A DNA stretch of 64,000 nt from Clostridium sp. CAG:571 (GTDB taxonomy: Bacteria; Bacillota; Clostridia; TANB77; CAG-508), in assembly GCA_000434015.1 (NCBI GenBank), contig HF999519.1, positions 115,036-179,035 on the forward strand. Direction: 5' to 3'. Position 1 is the stretch's first letter. Every line of letters starts with the position of its first letter. The position numbers were made by a program, and so were the translations under genes. Of the stretch, positions 9,741-17,884 are shown in pieces. The notes beneath the pieces are model-generated. The model saw nothing but the letters and a program-made list of their open reading frames with translations, did no database searches and was not told the origin of the DNA.

Positions 9741-10914
9741 AGCGATTATTATTGTACTTGATGGATTTGGAGTAGGAGAGCTTCCAGATGCTAATGTATA
9801 TGGTGATTGTGGAAGTAATACTTTAGAGGGAATTTATAACAACACATCTCTAAAATTACAAAATATGAGAAAATTAGGGCTTTATAATATTGATGGACTA
9901 AAGATAAATGAAAGAATAGATAAAACAACAGGATGTTATGGAAAACTTGCAGAAAAGGCATGTGGTAAAAATAGTCCTGTAGGACATTGGGAGATGTCTG
10001 GATATATAAAAAATCCAGGATTTACAACATATCCTAATGCTTTTCCAGAAGAAATGATAGAAGAATTTAAACAAAAAACTGGACTAAAGGGAATCCTTTG
10101 CAATGAAGTTGGTTCTGGAACAGAAATATTAAAAAGATTTGGTGAAGAACACATAAAAACTGGATATCCAATTGTGTATACTTCTGCAGATAGTGTTTTT
10201 CAAATAGCAGCACATGAAGAGATAATACCTGTAGAAAAATTATACGAAATATGTAAGATTGCAAGAAAAATGTTAGATAATCCAAAATATAATGTAGGAA
10301 CAGTAATTGCAAGACCTTTTGTAGGAGAAAAAGCAGATAATTTTGTAAGAACATATAATAGAAAAGATTTTGAATCATCTACTTTTGGGAAAAACATGTT
10401 GGATGTAATAGAAAAGAATAATAAGTATGAAGTTATTGCAATTGGAAAGATAGAAGATTTGTTTTCAGGAAGGGGAATAACAAAAGCAATTCATACAGAA
10501 GGAAATGCAGATGGAATAAATAAAACCATAGAATGTATAAAAAAAGATTCGAAAGGATTAATTTTTACAAATTTAGTAGACTTTGATATGTTGTATGGAC
10601 ATAGAAATAATATAGAAGGATATGGAAAAGCTTTAGAATACTTTGATGGAAAATTACCAGATATAATAAATAGTATGAAAAATACAGATATGTTGATTAT
10701 CACAGCTGATCATGGAAATGATCCAAGTACAAAAAGTACAGATCATTCAAGAGAATATGTTCCGGTATTGGTATATGGAAAAAATATAAAAGAAAATGTT
10801 AACTTAGGAACAAGAGAGACATATGCAGATATTTCAGCTACAATACTAGATATACTTGGACTAGAAAAATTAGAAAATGGAACAAGTTTTAAAAATGAGA
10901 TTTTACAAGATTAA
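9730..10914 (+). CDS. deoB: phosphopentomutase
   Basis: Interconverts ribose (or deoxyribose) 1- and 5-phosphate in nucleoside salvage. About 394 residues, normal for the family. The N-terminal metal site VLDGFGVGELPDA and the C-terminal TADHGNDPSTKSTDHSRE are the hallmarks of the alkaline-phosphatase-superfamily phosphopentomutase. Two ATGs stand in tandem (9727 and 9730); 9730 is better spaced from AAGGAGG. It overlaps the end of the coiled-coil gene. The only CGG (CCG-GTA) is out of frame. Confidence 0.96.
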   Translation: MINRAIIIVLDGFGVGELPDANVYGDCGSNTLEGIYNNTSLKLQNMRKLGLYNIDGLKINERIDKTTGCYGKLAEKACGKNSPVGHWEMSGYIKNPGFTTYPNAFPEEMIEEFKQKTGLKGILCNEVGSGTEILKRFGEEHIKTGYPIVYTSADSVFQIAAHEEIIPVEKLYEICKIARKMLDNPKYNVGTVIARPFVGEKADNFVRTYNRKDFESSTFGKNMLDVIEKNNKYEVIAIGKIEDLFSGRGITKAIHTEGNADGINKTIECIKKDSKGLIFTNLVDFDMLYGHRNNIEGYGKALEYFDGKLPDIINSMKNTDMLIITADHGNDPSTKSTDHSREYVPVLVYGKNIKENVNLGTRETYADISATILDILGLEKLENGTSFKNEILQD

Positions 10915-11010
10915 TAAATTATAAAATAATTGTTTAAAGCTAGAAAAATTGTTGGATAATAATAAATAGTTTGTAGTATTTATAAAATAAAAAATATAAG
11001 CAATAAATAA

Positions 11011-11070
11011 AAAAAAGATGGAAACTTTAGAAATACAAAAATAATATTTTATAGTTTTCATCTTTTTTTT
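11011..11070. terminator. bidirectional terminator
   Basis: AAAAAAGATGGAAACT pairs with AGTTTTCATCTTTTTT between convergent deoB and the thioesterase gene, with A and T runs on both sides. Confidence 0.85.
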
Positions 11071-11112
11071 AAAATATAAATTTATGTGTTTTTTATTTAT
11101 ACATTTAAACTA

Positions 11113-11835
11113 CTAAAATATTTTTAATATAGCATTAGTAGAATTTGTTTCTTTATTTTTGATTGTTATTATATTAGAATCTTCTAATTTAGAATATAAA
11201 CAATCAACAGTATCACCAGTTTTTATTTGTTTTTTATATAATATTTCAATGTTTCTAAAATCAAATGAATAAATATCTTCTGGTAATGTTTCATATGCTA
11301 AGTTTATATAATTTAAATTGTGCATATGGCCATTTACATCTATATCATATTTTTTACAAGTATATGAATATTTATATTCAGAAACATTAGGTTCTTTTAA
11401 TTTAGGCACTGTTAGTATATTAAAAACGCTTTTTTCTTCTGGTTCATACTTTCCGAATTACATTGTCTTCAATTTTAATAATGCTACCCATATTAATATC
11501 TATTAAAATCCACTTCGAAGTTGCAATAGCAAGTAAGTTATTATTACTATCATAAACTTCAAAATCACGATAAGAACAAATTTTATTAGCATTTCTTGCC
11601 CAAGTTTTTATTTTTAAAAATTCACCATATCTGCAATGATTAATTAATTTTAATTTCCAATTAATTAAAGCCCAAGTTAATTTAGTTTTATCAAAATCGT
11701 TAAGACCAAGTCCTACACTTGCAGAATGCATTTCTGCTACTTCTTCTAATATAGCTAATAATCCGGACTAAAGTAATTTCACCGATTTTGATTAATATGA
11801 TTTAATCCTACACGAAATTTTGATTCAAAGAACAT
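11113..11835 (-). CDS. acyl-ACP thioesterase with three CGGN +1 recoding sites
   Basis: Releases fatty acids from acyl carrier protein. Triplet reading gives three fragments. Skipping the C at 11784, 11765 and 11455 gives one 239-residue protein, the usual length for bacterial acyl-ACP thioesterases. It has the double hotdog layout: first half with GLLAILEEVAEMHSASVG and KLTWALINWKL, second half with the catalytic-region signature DIDVNGHMHNLNYI. Restored glycines are 18, 24 and 127. The start ATG at 11835 lies 11 bases after the stop of the preceding thioesterase gene and has only a weak ribosome site, so coupling is likely. Family call strong; decoding mechanism inferred. Confidence 0.9.
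11452..11455 (-). other. recoding site 8: ATT-CGGA-AAG in acyl-ACP thioesterase
   Basis: CGG is in frame after site 7, with a TGA two codons later in triplet reading. Dropping the C gives N-V-I-G-K-Y-E-P-E-E and joins the second hotdog half. Confidence 0.88.
11762..11765 (-). other. recoding site 7: GTC-CGGA-TTA in acyl-ACP thioesterase
   Basis: Only six codons after the previous site. Dropping the C gives V-G-L-L-A-I-L-E-E-V-A. Two shifts this close require near-complete efficiency if the gene is to be expressed. Confidence 0.85.
11781..11784 (-). other. recoding site 6: AAT-CGGT-GAA in acyl-ACP thioesterase
   Basis: CGG is in frame at codon 18 and followed by TGA as the very next triplet. 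Dropping the C gives N-Q-N-G-E-I-T-L and keeps the family sequence. Confidence 0.87.
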
Positions 11836-11846
11836 ATTTAAAAATT

Positions 11847-12260
11847 CTATTCCATAGAGTTTTGCATTATAGCATATATATCTGGATGAACTTTTTTTGT
11901 GTTAATAGGATGTAAATCTTTATTTACTAATGCATGCATAGTAGTTCCAGTACTTATAGGCTTTTCGTCAGGAAATCTATATACTTCATAAGAAAATTCT
12001 ACTCTTGCAGGTGTTAATTTACTTATTCTAGTTTTTATTTCTAGAGTATCATCATAAAAAGCAGGCTTTATAAATTTGCAGTTTAAACTAACAAGTGGTG
12101 TTAGTACTCCGGCTTTTTCCATTTCTTTATAAGGTAGTCCAGCAGCTTTACAAAAATCTGTACGTGCAACCTCATACCAAACAGCATAAACAGAATGATG
12201 TACAATACCCATTTGATCTGTTTCTGCATATCTAACATTTAGTTTACTAGTTGAAATCAT
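11847..12260 (-). CDS. acyl-CoA thioesterase, YbgC/4HBT family
   Basis: 137 residues. A single hotdog domain with RYAETDQMGIVHHSVYAVWYE (about 9-29), where the aspartate and the histidine pair match the 4-hydroxybenzoyl-CoA thioesterase active-site region. Likely hydrolyses short acyl thioesters; the substrate cannot be told from sequence. GGAGGAATATA precedes the start. It is the first gene of a two-gene unit with the acyl-ACP thioesterase. Its one CGG (GCC-GGA) is out of frame. Confidence 0.92.
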   Translation of the reverse strand: MISTSKLNVRYAETDQMGIVHHSVYAVWYEVARTDFCKAAGLPYKEMEKAGVLTPLVSLNCKFIKPAFYDDTLEIKTRISKLTPARVEFSYEVYRFPDEKPISTGTTMHALVNKDLHPINTKKVHPDIYAIMQNSME

Positions 12261-12497
12261 TATTATATTCCTCCTTTACAAGATAAAATTATATCACTAA
12301 ATTTTAAAAAATAAAAGAAATTTAAGCTTTTTTTAAGTTTTAATTAATATGCTTGGGGAAAATATGAATTAATATAACAATCATGTCGAAAAAGAAAATA
12401 CGAAAAAGCAAAAAAGTAGTAATAAAACTAACAAAATAGTGAAATACATGTTATAATTTATTCATGTTTAATTCTCATATATAGAAAGGATAAAAAT

Positions 12498-13229
12498 ATG
12501 GAATTAAAAGCAAATGAGAAAAAAAGTTTAGAAATAACTGTTGGAGAAAATACATATTGCAGATATGCAATAAAAACTCATTTTGTAAAATTAAATGAAG
12601 ATTATATAGATATAATTAATAAATATGTTAAACCAGTATATGAAGAAGGAGACAAAATTAGTATAAGTGAGAAAATGATTGCATTATGTCAAAACAGAGT
12701 GGTATATAAAGATGAATTACATGTAGGATTTTGGGCAAAATTTTTGTCAAGATTTGCAAGTAAATCTACAGCTGGACAAGGAGTAAATAATACTTTAAAA
12801 ATGGCATATTGTATACAAAAAACAGGATTATTAAAAACAATATATGCAGCTATTTGTTCTGCTATAGGTAAAATTTTTGGTAAAAAAGGAATATTTTATA
12901 AAATAGTAGGAAGAGATGTAGCTGGACTAGATGGTTTTTATTCAAATGTTTTTGAAGAATATGGAAATTATGGAATAGAAAATCCTGATAGACCATATGA
13001 TGTATGTAGAGAAATTGAAGAAAAAACCAAAATACCATGTATGATAGTAGATGCAAATGATTTAGGTCAAGATTTATTAGGGTATTCACCAAAAATGAAA
13101 CAAGAATTAACAGAGCAAGAAATGCTTGAAATAATAAAAGATAATCCAGCAGGGCAAGGAAAAGAATTAACACCAATTATACTAATAAGAAAAAAAGATA
13201 ATATAAAAATAAAAGAAAAAGTAGGATAG
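12498..13229 (+). CDS. CofE-like (F420-0 gamma-glutamyl ligase-like) protein
   Basis: 243 residues similar to the CofE fold: YAIKTHFVKLNED near the N-terminus, GDKISISEKMIALCQNR (about 50-66), GRDVAGLDGFY (about 138-148) and DANDLGQDLLG (about 177-187). In archaea and actinobacteria CofE adds glutamate to coenzyme F420. Clostridia are not known F420 producers, so the substrate here is probably different (inference). AGAAAGGA precedes the ATG and TATAAT lies at 12452-12457. The radical SAM gene starts 4 bases after its stop, so they form an operon. Confidence 0.82.
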   Translation: MELKANEKKSLEITVGENTYCRYAIKTHFVKLNEDYIDIINKYVKPVYEEGDKISISEKMIALCQNRVVYKDELHVGFWAKFLSRFASKSTAGQGVNNTLKMAYCIQKTGLLKTIYAAICSAIGKIFGKKGIFYKIVGRDVAGLDGFYSNVFEEYGNYGIENPDRPYDVCREIEEKTKIPCMIVDANDLGQDLLGYSPKMKQELTEQEMLEIIKDNPAGQGKELTPIILIRKKDNIKIKEKVG

Positions 13230-13233
13230 AAAA

Positions 13234-14124
13234 ATGAATGTAGAAAAATATCTAGAAAAATGTGAAATTTGTCCACATAAGTGTAAAGTAAATAGATTAA
13301 ATGGTAATATAGGAAGATGTAAAGCAACTGATAAAATAAAAATAGCATTAGTGTCATTACATCAATATGAGGAACCATGTATTAGTGGTGAAAGTGGTTC
13401 TGGAACTATTTTTTTTTCAAACTGTAATATGTCTTGTGAATATTGCCAAAACTATGAAATAAGTCAAAAAGGAAAAGGCTATGAAGTAACAATACAAGAA
13501 CTTGCAAAAATAATGATTGAGCAACAAGAAAAAGGAGCTCTAAATATTAATTTAGTAACACCTACAATGTATGCAATTCAAATAATTGAAGCAATAAAAA
13601 TAGCTAAAAAGAATGGATTATATATACCTATTTTATATAATACAAATGGATATGAATGTGTAAAAACAATAAAAATGTTGAATGGATATGTTGATGTATA
13701 TTTACCAGATTTAAAATATTATTCTGATGAAATTGCGAAAAAGTATTCTCATATAAATAATTATTTTAAAATTGCTACAGAAGCAATAAAAGAAATGATT
13801 AGTCAGGTTGGATATCCTGAATTTGATGATAATGGAATAATAAAAAAAGGTGTAATAATAAGACATTTGATATTACCAAATTATATGCAAAATACTAAAA
13901 ATATTTTAAAATGGATTAAACAAAATTTAGGAGATAATGTTTATATTAGTGTTATGGCACAATATTTTCCTACATATAATGCTAAAAATATAGAATTATT
14001 AAATAGGAAAATAACTAAAAAAGAATATAAAATAATAGAAAATTTTTTATATACATTAAATTTTAAAAATGGTTATATTCAAGAATTAGGAGAACATGAA
14101 GAAGAGTATGTTCCTGATTTTTAA
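13234..14124 (+). CDS. radical SAM protein, PflA-like (COG1313 type)
   Basis: 296 residues. The N-terminal cysteine group CEICPHKC and a later GRCKA precede the radical SAM triad CNMSCEYC (about residues 66-73), which binds a 4Fe-4S cluster and S-adenosylmethionine. INLVTPTMYA and LYNTNGYE fit the putative pyruvate-formate-lyase-activating-enzyme group. The target is unknown; no glycyl radical enzyme is in the window. The start is four bases downstream of the CofE-like gene, whose end carries the ribosome site, so co-translation is likely. Confidence 0.9.
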   Translation: MNVEKYLEKCEICPHKCKVNRLNGNIGRCKATDKIKIALVSLHQYEEPCISGESGSGTIFFSNCNMSCEYCQNYEISQKGKGYEVTIQELAKIMIEQQEKGALNINLVTPTMYAIQIIEAIKIAKKNGLYIPILYNTNGYECVKTIKMLNGYVDVYLPDLKYYSDEIAKKYSHINNYFKIATEAIKEMISQVGYPEFDDNGIIKKGVIIRHLILPNYMQNTKNILKWIKQNLGDNVYISVMAQYFPTYNAKNIELLNRKITKKEYKIIENFLYTLNFKNGYIQELGEHEEEYVPDF

Positions 14125-14324
14125 GTAAGGGTTATATATAAGTAGATAAAAATATATATTTAAGGAAAATTTAAAGATGTAATTTTAACAAAATAGAATT
14201 AATACATAAAACACAAGATAAATGATAGATTAGAACTAATATTCGAATTAAAAATTAAAAGATAATTAAAAACTTAATACAAATAAAATATTACGAAAAA
14301 TCATAAAAAAACTTGCGCAAAATG

Positions 14325-14373
14325 AACTCTTTTGATATATTAAAGAAAATTTGAATGTATTAAAAGAGTTTTT
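14325..14373 (+). terminator. terminator in the 14125-14437 gap
   Basis: AACTCTTTT pairs with AAAAGAGTT and is followed by T residues. The rest of this 310-base gap is AT-rich and shows no gene. Confidence 0.7.
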
Positions 14374-14437
14374 GATTTTATATATTATAAAACTTTAAAA
14401 GTAGGGGGCAGTTTAATTATTTTTGGGAGGACTGCAT

Positions 14438-14773
14438 ATGGAAATAAATAATTTTAAAGATAATAATTTAAGTCAAAATATGGATGATAAAATATATTTA
14501 GCAAATATATCACATTTTTTAAAAGAGCTTTCAGAAAGGATAGAGAAGATGCAAGATGTTTTAATAATAGATAGGTTTGAAGGTGAATATGCTGTTTGTG
14601 AAAAAAGCAAAACAAAAGAAATGATTGATATAAAAATAGAAGATTTGCCAGAAGGTTCAAAAGAAGGAACAGTATTAAAATTAAAAAATGGCAAATATGA
14701 AATCGATTTAGAAGAACAAAAGAAAATAGAAGATAGAATAAAACAAAAAATGGATAGTTTATGGAATAATTAG
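14438..14773 (+). CDS. DUF3006-type small protein
   Basis: About 111 residues. The central part VLIIDRFEGEYAVCE...IDIKIEDLPEGSKEGTVLKL matches the DUF3006 pattern of a short beta-rich domain. Proteins of this kind usually sit next to ComEC-like beta-lactamase-fold genes, as here. GGGAGG lies 8 bases before ATG 14438. N-terminal residues 1-35 are acidic and Asn-rich. Function unknown. Confidence 0.85.
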   Translation: MEINNFKDNNLSQNMDDKIYLANISHFLKELSERIEKMQDVLIIDRFEGEYAVCEKSKTKEMIDIKIEDLPEGSKEGTVLKLKNGKYEIDLEEQKKIEDRIKQKMDSLWNN

Positions 14774-14797
14774 GAAAAAATATTTTGGGGGCAAAAG

Positions 14798-15709
14798 ATG
14801 AGAAAAGTTAAAGAAAATAATATTATAAAACTAATTATAACAATTGTTATTGGAATTATACTTTTAGTTTTAGGTGGAACAAATGGTCAAATAGGAAAGT
14901 TTGCAGAAAAAAGTACCTCTGCAGATGTAAATAAAGAGTCTTTGGATGGAATAACTATATCATATGGAGAAAATGTAATACAGAAAATTACAGATACAAG
15001 CAATCTTAAAGTATATTATTTTGATGTAGGACAAGCCGATAGCATGTTAATAGTTAACAATAATCAAACAATGCTAATAGATGCAGGAAATAATGATGAT
15101 GGAGAACTAGTTGTAAGTAATATAAAAAAGCTAGGAATAACAAAACTTGATTATGTAATTGGAACACATCCACATGAAGATCATATTGGAGGGCTAGACA
15201 ATGTAATTGACGCATTTGATATAGGAACTATATATATGCCAAAAGTACAAGCAAATACCAAAACTTTTGAAGATGTACTAGATTCAATTAACAAAAAAGG
15301 ATTAAGTATTACATCACCTAAAATAGGAGATACTTTTAAAGTTGGAAATGCCAACTGTGAAGTGATGTCAACAGGTGAAGATTCTTCAAATTTAAATTCT
15401 ACATCTATAGTAATTAGAATGCAATATAATAACAAAAGCTATCTATTTATGGGAGATGCAGAAAAGGTGAATGAAGATGCAAGAAAATGGCCTAAAACAG
15501 ATATATTAAAAGTTGGTCATCATGGTTCGTCAACAAGTTCTTCACTAAACTTTTTAGAACAAGTACAACCTAAAATTGCTATTATAGAAGTAGGTACAGG
15601 AAATAAGTATGGACATCCACATGAAGAAGTGGTTAAAAGATTAGAAAAAATAGGTGCAACAATTTATAGGACAGACTTACAAAAAGATATATTAATAGAA
15701 CAAGAATAA
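14798..15709 (+). CDS. ComEC/Rec2-like metallo-beta-lactamase-fold protein
   Basis: 303 residues. One N-terminal membrane segment (about 10-28) acts as an anchor or signal. The lactamase domain has YFDVGQADSMLI, LIDAGNN, GTHPHEDHIGG (metal site HxHxDH, about 125-135), LFMGDAE and VGHHGSST. This is the nuclease-like domain of ComEC without the channel part, placed outside the membrane. The single-domain form is common in Clostridia beside DUF3006 genes; its role is unproven. GGGGGC precedes the start. Confidence 0.92.
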   Translation: MRKVKENNIIKLIITIVIGIILLVLGGTNGQIGKFAEKSTSADVNKESLDGITISYGENVIQKITDTSNLKVYYFDVGQADSMLIVNNNQTMLIDAGNNDDGELVVSNIKKLGITKLDYVIGTHPHEDHIGGLDNVIDAFDIGTIYMPKVQANTKTFEDVLDSINKKGLSITSPKIGDTFKVGNANCEVMSTGEDSSNLNSTSIVIRMQYNNKSYLFMGDAEKVNEDARKWPKTDILKVGHHGSSTSSSLNFLEQVQPKIAIIEVGTGNKYGHPHEEVVKRLEKIGATIYRTDLQKDILIEQE

Positions 15710-15737
15710 ATTTAATAGATTTTATCAAAAAATAACT

Positions 15738-15772
15738 AAAAAAGAATATCTAAATTATAGATATTCTTTTTT
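15738..15772. terminator. rho-independent terminator
   Basis: AAAAAAGAATATCTA pairs with TAGATATTCTTTTTT. The symmetry suits both the lactamase-fold gene and the oppositely oriented tRNA-Leu. Confidence 0.85.
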
Positions 15773-15852
15773 GATAAAATAAAAAACAACCAAATTTTTA
15801 TTTTTGATTGTTATATAATGCATTGCTAAATTTAATATATGGAATATGTAAT

Positions 15853-15935
15853 TGGTGCCCAAGGTGGGACTCGAACCCACATGGTTTCCCGCACGATTTT
15901 GAGTCGTGTGCGTCTGCCAATTCCGCCACTCGGGC
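15853..15935 (-). tRNA. tRNA-Leu (CAA)
   Basis: 83 bases with encoded CCA. Acceptor GCCCGAG, a D-arm with TGGC and GGCAGA, anticodon arm CACGA CTCAAAA TCGTG giving anticodon CAA, a long variable arm typical of class II leucine tRNA, and a T-arm with GGTTCGAGTCC. All arms pair cleanly. Confidence 0.96.
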
Positions 15936-16189
15936 ATGAAAAAAATTTCAAATACCTATATATAATAACAGAGATTATAAAAAATCGCAATATATTTTAT
16001 TGATTTTTTTATGATTTTTGAAAATTAATAGATAATAAATTTAATAGATAGTAAATTAATAGTTTTTTAGAAAAATAAAAAATAAATGTAACCATTTTTT
16101 TCACTGTTTAACAACTTTTTGTTAGAATTTTAAGGAATACATTTATTTTTTATTAAATAATAATCTAATAAAAGATAGAAAATAAAAAA

Positions 16190-17450
16190 TTAATCGTCGA
16201 ATTCTATGTGATATGAATCTTCTATATATTTATATCTATCTAAATGATTATTAATATATACTAAAATTTTATTTTGTGGACTTTGTCTAGCTGCTTTTTT
16301 TATTTCTTTTTTTCTTTCTTGGTTGGCAGAGCAGATAACATTTACAGGGAAAACGTTATTATCTTTGTCTGTAAAATATTTAGAAATATCAAAATGAGGA
16401 ATGTCTAAATATGGAAGTTCTAGATATTTCATTGTGTTTTTTAATGATATTTTGGGATAATGGAATGTACAAGGAAATAGATAGCTTGGTAAATGTACGG
16501 ACAATATATATTTTGATTGATCTATAGAATCTTGTGTAATTCCCCAATTTGGAATAAGAGAAAAACCATGATTAAGACTTTCGTCTAATAAACGGTCTAT
16601 AAGTATACTGTTAATATATGTATCTTTAGATGAATATAATTCACCTTTCATATATTCAAAAGCTCTTATTAATTTATAATCTTTTGCAAGATTCATATGT
16701 GTATTAAAAATAGGTGATAATAATTGTGAATATGAGTCTTGGAAAGAATTGATATATTCAGTTTCTTGATCTTTATTAAAACTAGAATTATATATTGTTG
16801 ATAAAAATTGTTTTTGCTTTTGAGCAATTAATAACAACTGATCTTTTTGTGATGTAGATAAAGTACTTGTATCAATATAAGAACTGTCATAATCTAAAAG
16901 TATTTGTCCTTCCATAGAATCTAGATATTTAATAAATTTATTAAGCCAAAAGGCAGTTTTTATATAACTTTCAGATTTTGAACAACGTGAATTTCTATCA
17001 AATTCAGCATTTAATTGTTCAGGTGAAACATCTAAAACTGAAAGTTTATTTTTAGCACAAATTTTGTTATGTTTATATAACAAAGTATCTATACAGCCGT
17101 GTTTCTTGTAAAGCTTTGCATAAATTGCTTAAATTTGTATTTAAAAGCTCACTAAGTTTTTGACTTTGAAATTTTGGCTTTAAATCTGTTTGATTAGAGT
17201 CTATTTTAACAATCATAGATTCTATTGATTTAAAATCAGTAAAAAATTGTGAATAAATTTTTAAAAGATGTGTTGCTACTGACATAAAATCAACATCTCT
17301 TCCTGGAAATGCTAATTCTAGTTTTCTTTTATAGATATCATATTGTTTTTTTCCTTCAAAAGTAAAGGCAATATCTTTAAATAATGGAGAGTTATTTGAA
17401 ACTGCTTTTTGTAAAAAATCTAAAGATTTATCAATTTTATAGTTATGCAT
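16190..17450 (-). CDS. hypothetical protein with one CGGN recoding site
   Basis: Triplet reading stops at codon 125. Skipping the C at 17099 (ACA-CGGC-TGT) joins it to the downstream frame and gives a 419-residue soluble protein. The N-terminal 120 residues are helical (DKSLDFLQKAV, VDFMSVATHLLKIY). The C-terminal part includes HLPSYLFPCTFHYPKISL and a Lys-rich stretch ERKKEIKKAARQ. No family recognised. Its start lies 3 bases after the end of the upstream recoded gene, whose last codons contain its AAAGGAG ribosome site, so the two are coupled. The frame after the shift has no own ATG, supporting one gene. Confidence 0.8.
17096..17099 (-). other. recoding site 10: ACA-CGGC-TGT
   Basis: In-frame CGG at codon 118. 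Triplet reading stops 7 codons later. Dropping the C gives E-T-G-C-I-D-T-L and runs on for 301 more codons. The preceding codon ACA could not re-pair well one base forward (CAC). Confidence 0.8.
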
Positions 17451-17453
17451 ATT

Positions 17454-17724
17454 TTATAGTACTCCTTTCATATAATCATATATGTTGATTAAATCATATG
17501 TTCTATCAAGAAGAGAATCTTCTGAATCAAAATAGATATATAATATTTGATTTAAAACTCTTTTTTCTCCGAGGGTATAATTTACTAATAAAAGAAATAG
17601 TAGTTATAAAATTAATTGGTTCTTGATTTATATAATTTTTTTCTAATAGTATATTTTTAAACAAAGTATTTAATTTATCAATTGTATAATTGTATTTAAA
17701 CTCTATATCATCATAATTATTCAT
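17454..17724 (-). CDS. small hypothetical protein with one CGGN recoding site
   Basis: ATG at 17724 is chosen because AAAGGAA lies 8 bases before it; an upstream ATG at 17748 would add 8 residues. Skipping the C at 17571 (CCT-CGGA-GAA) gives about 89 residues ending at a TAA three bases before the next gene. Triplet reading would end at 17527 in a basic tail, well short of the next start. The sequence is acidic, with YNYTIDKLNTLFKNILLEK and a C-terminal SLLDRTYDLINIYDYM helix. No family recognised. It probably works with the 419-residue protein downstream. Confidence 0.78.
17568..17571 (-). other. recoding site 9: CCT-CGGA-GAA
   Basis: In-frame CGG. Dropping the C changes the tail to L-Y-P-G-E-K-R-V-L-N-Q and ends the frame right at the next gene's ribosome site, the spacing expected in an operon. 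Confidence 0.8.
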
Positions 17725-17833
17725 ATATAAAATTCCTTTTTTTATCATAATATATAAATTATAGCATAAAATACATCAAAAGTCTATATTTATGTAAACA
17801 ATATTATAAATTAGATATTTAATAGAACGTACA

Positions 17834-17883
17834 TAAAAAAATCTATCTTTTTTAGTAGCTACATAAAAAAGATAGATTTTTTT
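17834..17883. terminator. rho-independent terminator
   Basis: AAAAAAATCTATCTTTTTT pairs with AAAAAAGATAGATTTTTTT, directly beyond the stop of the GH57 gene. Confidence 0.88.
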
Positions 17884-17884
17884 A

